This document shows, piece after piece, positions 1 to 5,159 of a DNA stretch of 5,164 nucleotides. This DNA comes from Clostridia bacterium (GTDB taxonomy: Bacteria; Bacillota; Clostridia; Oscillospirales; Acutalibacteraceae). Within the stretch, counting starts at the first letter, position 1. Every line of letters starts with the position of its first letter. The notes below the pieces were generated by a model. The model saw nothing but the letters and a program-made list of their open reading frames with translations. It ran no database searches and was not told where the DNA came from. The stretch spans positions 1 through 5,164 of the forward strand of contig JAFYQN010000168.1 in NCBI GenBank assembly GCA_017559885.1, read 5' to 3'. The position numbers and the translations under genes are program-made.

Positions 1-19
1 TCAAACATATAAACACCCT

Positions 20-48
20 CGTTTTTGTGCAACCTGACCAAAAAAACG
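20..48. repeat. Inverted repeat CGTTTTT / AAAAACG
   Basis: Arms of 7 bases at 20-26 and 42-48 are perfect inverted copies around a 15-base spacer. The arms are mostly A/T, so the folding energy would be small. It lies just upstream (minus-strand sense) of the possible GAGGGTG ribosome binding site, which gives it some positional interest but no demonstrated role. Confidence 0.3.
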
Positions 49-57
49 GCATTTTTA

Positions 58-81
58 AAAGGTTACAAACTTGTAACCTTT
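58..81. promoter_or_regulatory. Near-perfect 24-base dyad, candidate operator or hairpin
   Basis: The arms AAAGGTTACAA (58-68) and TTGTAACCTTT (71-81) are perfect 11-base inverted copies separated by only two bases. A two-base centre is too tight for a good RNA hairpin without opening some pairs, and neither side is followed by a convincing U-tract (TGATTTT on plus, TAAAAAT on minus). It therefore reads better as a dimeric repressor or activator binding site than as a terminator. The TTACA/TGTAA core resembles BlaI/CopY-type operators, but the spacing between half sites is four bases rather than two, so I do not assign a regulator. Confidence 0.5.
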
Positions 82-82
82 G

Positions 83-138
83 ATTTTGGAGCATTTTATG
101 TCAAAAAATGTCAAAACAATTGTCAAACCCTCCAAAAT
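83..138. repeat. 9-bp inverted repeat spanning the TGTCAAA cluster
   Basis: ATTTTGGAG (83-91) is the exact inverted copy of CTCCAAAAT (130-138), with a 38-base interval containing the three TGTCAAA repeats. In plus-strand RNA the left arm contains the GGAG that would serve as ribosome binding site for the small ORF starting at 98, so the stem would hide it. In minus-strand RNA it would be a leader hairpin with a large loop. Whether either transcript exists is unknown. Confidence 0.4.
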
Positions 139-178
139 TGGCAATTCTAACCTTGGCACCCCTCACTTCTATATATAG
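98..178 (+). CDS. Possible small ORF of 26 codons, unknown product
   Basis: An ATG at 98 is preceded by GGAG (88-91) at a spacing of six bases, and the frame runs 26 codons to a TAG at 176-178. The peptide begins MSKNVKTIVKPSKIGNSN and is basic in its first half, with lysines at 3, 6, 10 and 13. It has no hydrophobic segment, signal peptide or cysteine pair. The start vaguely resembles the poorly conserved N-terminal tail of some large serine recombinases, but the catalytic domain does not follow, so a degraded remnant is only a speculation. No good plus-strand promoter is visible upstream. Its ribosome binding site lies in an inverted repeat. It runs opposite to every other gene here and may well be chance. 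Confidence 0.2.
   Translation: MSKNVKTIVKPSKIGNSNLGTPHFYI
99..127. repeat. Three direct TGTCAAA repeats at about one helical turn
   Basis: TGTCAAA occurs at 99-105, 109-115 and 121-127, giving steps of 10 and 12 bases, so all three copies face roughly the same side of the helix. On the minus strand each copy reads TTTGACA and contains a perfect TTGACA -35 box. No copy has a good -10 box 16-18 bases downstream, so I do not call them promoters. An iterated protein-binding site is one explanation and low-complexity A-rich sequence is the other. Confidence 0.35.
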
Positions 179-199
179 TATATATATTAATATATATAC
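178..199. repeat. 22-bp perfect AT palindrome
   Basis: The sequence from G178 to C199 is its own reverse complement, centred on TTAA at 187-190, and is otherwise alternating T and A. It sits in a longer TA-rich run (170-210) just beyond the permease terminator. It could melt easily or extrude as a cruciform. On the minus strand the same tract could provide -10 boxes (TATTAA or TATATT) for a TTAACA -35 element at 215-210. With only A and T in the body, chance is also plausible. Confidence 0.5.
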
Positions 200-213
200 A
201 TATTATGTATGTT

Positions 214-251
214 AAAAAAATAGCCACAGTTCATTAAACTGTGGCTATTTT
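214..251 (-). terminator. Factor-independent terminator of the uracil permease gene
   Basis: The arms AAAATAGCCACAGTT (217-231) and AACTGTGGCTATTTT (237-251) pair perfectly over 15 bp around a five-base loop. Read on the minus strand, the hairpin begins 13 bases after the permease stop codon and is followed by an uninterrupted run of seven T (220-214), the classic intrinsic terminator layout. The plus-strand side is also T-rich (TATTTTATTATTT), so it could stop transcription coming from the left too. Confidence 0.93.
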
Positions 252-264
252 ATTATTTAGTTAA

Positions 265-1746
265 TTATTCAGCATCGTCGTCTTTCTTTTTAGAAAGAAT
301 GATGTTTGTAACAATACCGAGAATAAGCGCGCAAGCAATAGTTGTAATTGTGATATTGCCAAATGAAAGTGACAAACCACCGATACCTGCAATCAAAATA
401 ACCGATGCAACAAACAGGTTGCGGTTTTTGTTAAGGTCAACAGGTTGCAACATCTTGAGACCGCTTACTGCGATAAAGCCGTAAAGCGCCATACAAACGC
501 CGCCCATTACACAGTTTGGAATAGTTCTTAACAAACCGGTTGCCGGAGCGATAAATGCAAACATCATTGCAAAAATTGCGGTAGTAATAATGGTGATTGA
601 AGAAGCGTTACGAGTAATAGCAACACAAGCTACAGATTCGCCATAGGTAGTATTTGGACAACCGCCAAAGAATGCGCCAAACATAGAACCTACACCGTCG
701 CCAAGAAGTGTTCTGTGGAGACCTGGTTCTTTGAGCAAGTCGCGCTCAATGATAGAAGAAATGTTTTTATGGTCTGCAACGTGCTCAGCAAATACAACAA
801 ATGCTACAGGTACGTATGCCGCAGCAAGTGTGCCGAGGTAAGCAGGAGTGATTTCTTTTACACCCTTGATAGCTTCCAAGAAACTAAACTGAGGAACAGA
901 TACAAATGTGTTGAAGTTAACACCGTTTACCCACAAAGAAGTAAGTGGTGTAAAGTCAATAACCTTTAGAGCGTCATTGCCGGTTTTGATACCGATAAAT
1001 GTAAAGATAGCGGCAACTGCATAACCTGCAGCTATACCTATAATAAACGGAATAAGTTTTGCCATCTTTTTGCCATAGGTTGCGGCTACCATAACTACAA
1101 TCAATGTAACCAAACCGCAAATCAAAGCAACATACGGGGAAGCGAGCGATTCGTATTTTGTTGTTTCGGCAACAAATGCTGTACCATCTTCAGCATACTT
1201 TAATACATAATCTGTTACTTCCGGTTGCAAACCGCCTTTTGTAAGGTCAGAAATAGCGTTGCCGGCAAGTGACAAACCGATGATTGCAACTGTAGGACCG
1301 ATAACTACCGGTGGCATAAGTTTGTTTAGCCAGTTAACGCCTGCAATTTTTACAATTATAGCTATAACCACGTAAACAAGACCTGCCATAACAGCGCCTA
1401 TGATCAATCCTGCATAACCTGCCTGCGCTGAAACTGCGCCTGCAAATGCCGCCGCCAAAGAACCCAAGAATGCAAAAGAAGAACCCAAGAATACAGGACT
1501 CTTAAACTTGGTAAACAACTGATAAACCAATGTGCCCACGCCGGCGCCAAAAAGAGCCGCCGCCATATCCATTTCATTAGTAAATTGCCATGTGATTTTT
1601 CCGTCTGCTATAGCACTATTAACTGCGTTGTTTGTAATAACAGGAACCAAAATGGTTGCCGCCAAAATTGCCAAAAGCTGTTGGAATGCAAAAACAAGTA
1701 TTTGCCCAAATTTTGGCTTGTCTTCTACGTTGTAGATCATTTTCAT
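265..1746 (-). CDS. NCS2-family uracil permease
   Basis: A nucleobase permease of the NCS2/UraA family, an inner-membrane proton symporter expected to import uracil for pyrimidine salvage. The 493-residue protein has about 14 membrane segments. Family landmarks are GSSFAF (88-93, the TM3 region), AEHVADH (320-326) with E321 at the position of UraA Glu241, and GGCPNTTYGE (361-370) with E370 at the position of UraA Glu290, both substrate-contacting acids. It is longer than E. coli UraA (429 residues), mainly through a hydrophilic insert at about 165-205. The signature after E370 reads ESVACVAITR where UraA-like proteins have ENIGVLAITR, and UraA His245 appears to be replaced by D325. Start M1 is chosen because AGAAAGGGG (1765-1757) lies 10 bases upstream; M3 would be further away. 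It is a single-gene unit between its own promoter and terminator. The PNTTYGE motif favours uracil over xanthine or urate. Confidence 0.9.
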   Translation of the reverse strand: MKMIYNVEDKPKFGQILVFAFQQLLAILAATILVPVITNNAVNSAIADGKITWQFTNEMDMAAALFGAGVGTLVYQLFTKFKSPVFLGSSFAFLGSLAAAFAGAVSAQAGYAGLIIGAVMAGLVYVVIAIIVKIAGVNWLNKLMPPVVIGPTVAIIGLSLAGNAISDLTKGGLQPEVTDYVLKYAEDGTAFVAETTKYESLASPYVALICGLVTLIVVMVAATYGKKMAKLIPFIIGIAAGYAVAAIFTFIGIKTGNDALKVIDFTPLTSLWVNGVNFNTFVSVPQFSFLEAIKGVKEITPAYLGTLAAAYVPVAFVVFAEHVADHKNISSIIERDLLKEPGLHRTLLGDGVGSMFGAFFGGCPNTTYGESVACVAITRNASSITIITTAIFAMMFAFIAPATGLLRTIPNCVMGGVCMALYGFIAVSGLKMLQPVDLNKNRNLFVASVILIAGIGGLSLSFGNITITTIACALILGIVTNIILSKKKDDDAE

Positions 1747-1790
1747 TTTTGAAAATCCCCTTTCTATTGTGGTTTTGATTTTTTCAAAAC
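1747..1790 (-). promoter_or_regulatory. Permease leader with two competing AU hairpins
   Basis: On the minus strand GTTTTGA (1790-1784) and TCAAAAC (1778-1772) form a perfect 7-bp stem with a five-A loop. The segment TTTTGAAAAAATC (1789-1777) can instead pair with GATTTTCAAAA (1757-1747) over 11 bp with a two-base bulge. That would cover the last G of the ribosome binding site and the spacer up to the start codon. The two folds share bases and exclude each other. Both stems are A/U-rich and weak. The leader is only about 46 bases from the predicted start of transcription, too short for a known purine riboswitch or PyrR-binding attenuator, and no such motif is seen. Confidence 0.35.
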
Positions 1791-1799
1791 ACTATATAT

Positions 1800-1828
1800 G
1801 TTATATCATATTATTTTTAATTTGTAAA
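1800..1828 (-). promoter_or_regulatory. Sigma-A-type promoter for the uracil permease
   Basis: On the minus strand, TTTACA (1828-1823) is a -35 box matching TTGACA at 5 of 6 bases. A 17-base spacer leads to TATAAC (1805-1800), which matches TATAAT at 5 of 6. The -10 box is also preceded by TG one base away (TGATATAAC), the extended -10 element. Transcription should start near 1793-1794. The -35 box begins only about six bases beyond the upstream operon's terminator, so the permease gene is insulated from read-through. Confidence 0.8.
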
Positions 1829-1833
1829 GCAAT

Positions 1834-1874
1834 AAAAAACACACTTGCTATATTTTTATGGCAGGTGTGTTTTT
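1834..1874 (-). terminator. Hairpin terminator after the malic enzyme operon
   Basis: Minus-strand arms 1874-1861 and 1848-1835 pair around the core ACACAC/GTGTGT. The stem can extend inward to 1857 and 1852, giving 18 positions and a four-base loop (1853-1856). In minus-strand RNA two positions are C·A mismatches, while in plus-strand RNA the same two are G·U wobbles. A run of six T (1839-1834) follows the stem on the minus strand, and TTTTT ends it on the plus strand. It starts 12 bases after the malic enzyme stop codon, as expected for the operon end, and may act in both directions. Confidence 0.85.
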
Positions 1875-1886
1875 ATGTATTAAATA

Positions 1887-3059
1887 TTAAATTCTTGCGA
1901 CACCACTTTTGCGCGCGGCATCGGCTACTGCTTTTGCAACGGTGGGGGCTATTCGACTGTCAAACGCTTTTGGCAGGATGTAATCTGCCGATAATTCGTC
2001 ATCATTTACCAAAGACGCTATTGCGTGCGAAGCGGCGGTAAGCATTTGTTTGTTTATATCACTTGCCCTTACGTCAAGCGCGCCACGGAATATACCCGGG
2101 AATGCCAATACGTTGTTTATTTGATTGGCAAAATCCGACCTGCCTGTACCAACAACTGCGGCGCCGCCCAAAATTGCCTTGTCGGGCATAATTTCGGGTA
2201 CGGGGTTTGCCATTGGAAAAACAATCGCGCCCTTTGCCATAGTCGCTATCATTTCACTCGTTACAATGTTTGGCGCGGATACGCCAATAAATACGTCGGC
2301 ATCCTTTAACACGTCGGCAAGACCGCCATTTTCACAATTAGGGTTGGTTTTGTTTGCGAGTTGGTTGTGCGCCTCGCTTAAATTTGGCATACCTTTATAT
2401 ATTGCGCCAAACCTGTCACACATAACAAGGTTTTTAACGCCCATATCCAAAAGATGCTCGCCAATCGCAGTGCCTGCGGCACCTGCGCCGTTTATAACGC
2501 ATTTAATATCGGTAATATTTTTACCAACAACCTTAAGCGCGTTTATAAGCGCCGCGGCAACTACTACCGCCGTACCGTGTTGGTCATCGTGAAATATTGG
2601 TATGTCGCAAATTTCTTTAAGTCGACTTTCTATTTCAAAACAACGAGGCGCGGCAATATCCTCAAGGTTTATGCCGCCAAACGACCCCGATAAAAGATAG
2701 ATGGTTCTGACTATTTCATCAATATCCTGCGTTTTTATACAAAGTGGGAAAGCATCTACACTGGCAAATTCTTTAAAAAGAACGCACTTGCCTTCCATAA
2801 CGGGCATACCTGCTTCTGCGCCTATATCTCCAAGACCCAACACCGCGCTACCATCGGTTATAACGGCAACCAAATTGCTTCGACGGGTTAGTTCATAAGA
2901 CTTATTTATATCTTTTTGTATTTCTAAACATGGCTCGGCAACACCGGGAGTGTACGCCAAAGATAAGTCGTTACTATTGGCAACTTTGGTACGAGATACA
3001 ACCTCTATCTTGCCCTGCCACTCATAATGTTTTTTTAATGATTCTTGTTTAATATCCAT
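1887..3059 (-). CDS. Short-form malic enzyme, probably NAD-dependent
   Basis: Oxidative decarboxylation of malate to pyruvate and CO2 with reduction of NAD(P), in the cytoplasm. The 390-residue length fits the short bacterial malic enzymes. The N-terminal catalytic domain carries the LAYTPGVA motif (34-41, catalytic Y36), GDIG (77-80), the catalytic lysine in MEGKCVLFK (K91), and the metal ligands E133 and D134 in NLEDIAAPRCFEIE and D158/D159 in FHDDQHGTA. The Rossmann NAD-binding domain follows, with NGAGAAG (190-196) and an acidic residue, D215, after the second strand, which favours NAD over NADP. NPVPEI (285-290) and NNVLAFPGIFRGAL (315-328) complete the family pattern, and no key residue is missing. 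Start M1 has AGGAG (3069-3065) five bases upstream. It begins 15 bases after the transporter stop codon and is the last gene of the operon. Without phylogeny I do not assign a gene symbol. Confidence 0.95.
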   Translation of the reverse strand: MDIKQESLKKHYEWQGKIEVVSRTKVANSNDLSLAYTPGVAEPCLEIQKDINKSYELTRRSNLVAVITDGSAVLGLGDIGAEAGMPVMEGKCVLFKEFASVDAFPLCIKTQDIDEIVRTIYLLSGSFGGINLEDIAAPRCFEIESRLKEICDIPIFHDDQHGTAVVVAAALINALKVVGKNITDIKCVINGAGAAGTAIGEHLLDMGVKNLVMCDRFGAIYKGMPNLSEAHNQLANKTNPNCENGGLADVLKDADVFIGVSAPNIVTSEMIATMAKGAIVFPMANPVPEIMPDKAILGGAAVVGTGRSDFANQINNVLAFPGIFRGALDVRASDINKQMLTAASHAIASLVNDDELSADYILPKAFDSRIAPTVAKAVADAARKSGVARI

Positions 3060-3074
3060 TTATACTCCTAAAGA

Positions 3075-4310
3075 TTAATTCTTTTTGGTTTTATTTCTAA
3101 CCGTAGTTATTATAATCATCATTGGTATTGCCAACAGTGAAAATACTGCGCCTACCAAAATACCCGCTTTCATGCCGAGCGTTTCGGTAGATATGTTCAT
3201 CGACTGCGCCAAACCGTTTAACGTAGGACTTGTAATTACAATATCGGTCACGACACCCGAAATTTGAGGACCCATTGCCGCGCCCAAGTCACCGCCCGAC
3301 GCCATCATAGCAAATATAAATACGCCGCCGTCGGTAATTATGTCGGACGATACTATAAGACTACCGGGCCATAGCATCGAAACGCAAAAACCGGTAAACG
3401 CGCAGGTGAATAAACCTATCAAAGCGTTATTGGTTGAAGCCGCTGTTATGTAACAAATTACCGCCGCCGTAGCGCCCAAAATTAATACTGCGCCTATGTT
3501 TTTACCAAACTTTGCATACAAACTTCTACCGAGTCCTAAAAATGTGGCAAAAAGCGCCATACCAAGTATATCGCCCCAAATTTTAGGTATACCAAGCGCC
3601 CGTTCTAAATAACTTGACGACCATTGTTGCATGACCTGCTCTGCAGCGCCGCCAAAAAATATTGCAAGCACACAAAACCAAAGTATTGGTTTTTTAAGCA
3701 GTTTGCCAACCCCCGAAACCGATTCCAACGTCGAAAGATTAGGCACCTTTGCGCCAATAAACAAAATAATTGATGACAACGGCATCAAAACAAAAGCAAG
3801 CGCTAAATAATGCCAATTTTGATTACCAAACAGTTTTAAAAAGATTGTGCTTAAAGTTACGACGCCAACCACACCCCAAGCATAAATAGAGTGAAGTTTG
3901 CTCATCTCTCGGTCGGGATTATCACTTGGTATTGCCGCTATAACGGGGCTTATAAGTACCTCGTTAAATCCGCCTGCCGCCGAAAAAATGATTGTGCCTA
4001 TAAGCAGTCCTATGTATGCCGTGTCGGCAAAAAACATAGGCCACAAGGCATAGATAAGCATACCTATCGTAGCAAGTACAGGTATTTGCTTTACTGATTT
4101 TTCTATATCAAATTTATGTGGAAAGAACGATAGCAACAAATCAATTCCAAGTTGGGTTAAAAAATTTATTAAAACTAAAAGTCCCAACAAAGAATATGAT
4201 ATGTTATAAAGTTCGCGAAATGTCATAAACAAAACGGCAGAAAAGCAAGCCACCACCGACATCGTTATGTTAGACGTATAACACGCCCATTTTAAACGTT
4301 TATAATTCAT
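3075..4310 (-). CDS. Major facilitator superfamily transporter, substrate unknown
   Basis: A 411-residue, 12-helix secondary transporter of the cytoplasmic membrane. Helices lie at about 11-31, 40-61, 76-93, 98-127, 140-160 and 167-187. A short cytoplasmic loop (190-206) separates the two halves, and the second six run at about 207-227, 246-263, 271-290, 296-322, 329-353 and 379-402, with a basic C-terminal tail (KTKKN). Distinctive features are GGAAEQVMQQWSSSYLE (220-236) in the seventh helix and its following loop, and MLWPGSL (312-318). Polar, acid-bearing helices such as AAGGFNE (111-117) and GGAAEQ (220-225) may form the binding cavity. The family resembles sugar or organic-solute permeases, but the substrate cannot be read from sequence. 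Its ATG shares one base with the hydrolase stop (TAATG), implying translational coupling. Its own ribosome binding site is poor (GGGGA, 10 bases upstream). Co-transcription suggests it imports or exports the hydrolase's substrate or product. Confidence 0.85.
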   Translation of the reverse strand: MNYKRLKWACYTSNITMSVVACFSAVLFMTFRELYNISYSLLGLLVLINFLTQLGIDLLLSFFPHKFDIEKSVKQIPVLATIGMLIYALWPMFFADTAYIGLLIGTIIFSAAGGFNEVLISPVIAAIPSDNPDREMSKLHSIYAWGVVGVVTLSTIFLKLFGNQNWHYLALAFVLMPLSSIILFIGAKVPNLSTLESVSGVGKLLKKPILWFCVLAIFFGGAAEQVMQQWSSSYLERALGIPKIWGDILGMALFATFLGLGRSLYAKFGKNIGAVLILGATAAVICYITAASTNNALIGLFTCAFTGFCVSMLWPGSLIVSSDIITDGGVFIFAMMASGGDLGAAMGPQISGVVTDIVITSPTLNGLAQSMNISTETLGMKAGILVGAVFSLLAIPMMIIITTVRNKTKKN

Positions 4311-5107
4311 TACTTATTTATCCCCAAAAGTTTTTGCGCGTTTTTGTGAGTGATTTTATCTTTATCATCATCCGATAATCCCAACGTGTCAAGCAAACGC
4401 ATTTCCATTTGGGGCGTATGCCACGGCGTATCGGTGCCAAAAAGCATTTTATCGGGTGTGTGAAGCGCCATAATCTTTTCGGCATAATATTTTGGCATCA
4501 TAGCGTAGCCCATTGACGTGTCAAAATATATATTTTTACCGCAAAGATGTTTAATTACCTCTTCGCCGCAATTTATTCCGCCCCAATGCGCCGCTATAAC
4601 GGGAGTGCTAAACCACTCGAGCGCAGTTGCCATTTTTTCGGGTGTGGCGCCGTAAGGCGGAGCAAATCCATAATCAAGCCCCGTATGAAAGACTGTTATA
4701 AGCCCCAATTCCGAAATCTTTTTATAAAGCGGTTTTAGCCGCATATCGTCAACGTTAAATCCCTGATAGTCGGGATGTAGTTTTACACCCTTTAAACCGT
4801 TATCTTTAATGCGCTCAAGTTCGCAAAGCGCGTCGTCGCTAAAAGGAAAAACCGAACCAAAAGCAAAAATATCTTTATTGTTATTTATAGAAATGGCAAA
4901 ATCGTTAACGTTTTTTTGTTGGTGAGCGTTTGTGGCAATATTAAGCACTACCGACGCAGCAACGTCGCCTTTTTTCATTGACTCTTTAAGACCCACGACA
5001 GTACCGTTGGTATAAGGATCAAGTCCGCCTGATACAAAACTTAACTTTTCTATCGCTTTAGGCGCTATTTTCTCGGGAAAAGCGTGGGTGTGAAAATCTA
5101 TAAGCAT
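4310..5107 (-). CDS. Amidohydrolase-2 family metal-dependent hydrolase
   Basis: A 265-residue TIM-barrel enzyme of the amidohydrolase superfamily, group of Amidohydro_2 (PF04909, COG2159), probably cytoplasmic. Visible landmarks are the first-strand metal motif DFHTH (H6 and H8), GVKLHP (107-112, K109), VFHTG (H141), AAHWGG (H174) and FGTDTPW (D226). They match the pattern of ACMSD, where two N-terminal histidines, a third histidine and a late aspartate bind zinc and another histidine acts as base. The C-terminal NAQKLLGI is the usual closing helix. All expected active-site residues are present. Relatives include hydrolases, lactonases, hydratases and non-oxidative decarboxylases, so the reaction cannot be named. 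At 265 residues it is on the short side for the group. Start M1 is supported by AGAAGG (5120-5115) seven bases upstream. It is the first gene of the operon seen here and overlaps the transporter start by one base. Confidence 0.88.
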   Translation of the reverse strand: MLIDFHTHAFPEKIAPKAIEKLSFVSGGLDPYTNGTVVGLKESMKKGDVAASVVLNIATNAHQQKNVNDFAISINNNKDIFAFGSVFPFSDDALCELERIKDNGLKGVKLHPDYQGFNVDDMRLKPLYKKISELGLITVFHTGLDYGFAPPYGATPEKMATALEWFSTPVIAAHWGGINCGEEVIKHLCGKNIYFDTSMGYAMMPKYYAEKIMALHTPDKMLFGTDTPWHTPQMEMRLLDTLGLSDDDKDKITHKNAQKLLGINK

Positions 5108-5130
5108 TTTTTAACCTTCTTTTTTTATGG

Positions 5131-5159
5131 AGTATATTTATTTTCTCCAACAACAAATA
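5131..5159 (-). promoter_or_regulatory. Weak promoter candidate for the hydrolase operon
   Basis: On the minus strand TATACT (5136-5131) matches the -10 consensus at 5 of 6 bases and would place the start of transcription about 16 bases before the hydrolase ATG region. The -35 side is poor: TATTTG (5159-5154) at 17 bases. The better TTGTTG (5156-5151) would leave only 14. TGGAG (5128-5132) and CTCCA (5145-5149) form a 5-bp dyad across the site, a possible operator or coincidence. The operon could also be read from a gene beyond the right edge. Confidence 0.3.

Larger units (their letters stand above)
1..213. other. Gene-poor, structured AT-rich intergenic region
   Basis: No convincing long coding region is visible here on either strand. 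The stretch holds several separately listed elements: a loose 7-bp inverted repeat (20-48), a 24-base dyad (58-81), three TGTCAAA direct repeats (99-127), a 9-bp inverted repeat (83-91 with 130-138), and an AT palindrome (178-199). On the minus strand an ATG at 8-6 follows GAGGGTG at a suitable distance, so a further minus-strand gene could begin at the left edge. On the plus strand, frame 3 is open from the edge to a TGA at 81-83 (27 codons), which could equally be chance or the tail of a plus-strand gene. The density of dyads suggests control DNA, but that is inference. Confidence 0.6.

Noticed and set aside
1..52. Minus-strand frame from an ATG at 52, open to the left edge
   Set aside because: It has no ribosome binding site, overlaps the inverted repeat at 20-48 and is only 17 codons within the window. 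The ATG at 8 has a better upstream signal.
99..126. Three TTGACA boxes on the minus strand as promoters
   Set aside because: None has a recognisable -10 box 16-18 bases downstream; TAAAAT lies at 10 or 22 bases from two of them.
99..127. TGTCAAA copies as a CRISPR-like array
   Set aside because: The repeats are 7 bases with 3-5 base gaps, far too short for CRISPR repeats and spacers, and no cas gene is present.
178..210. AT-rich tract as a replication origin or attachment site
   Set aside because: No DnaA boxes, iterons, integrase gene, tRNA or flanking direct repeats were seen; an AT palindrome alone is not enough.
1747..1799. Purine riboswitch or PyrR attenuator ahead of the permease
   Set aside because: The leader is only about 46 bases from a well-supported promoter, with no three-way junction, no PyrR-binding loop and no terminator/antiterminator pair.
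1769..2041. 90-codon plus-strand open frame across the terminator and promoter region
   Set aside because: It runs through the malic enzyme terminator and the permease promoter, antisense to both, and the translation is low-complexity and unlike any protein.
2125..2592. 155-codon plus-strand open frame inside the malic enzyme gene
   Set aside because: It lies entirely antisense to a complete malic enzyme with all catalytic motifs, has no ribosome binding site of note and no recognisable domain. It is a shadow of the real gene's codon bias.
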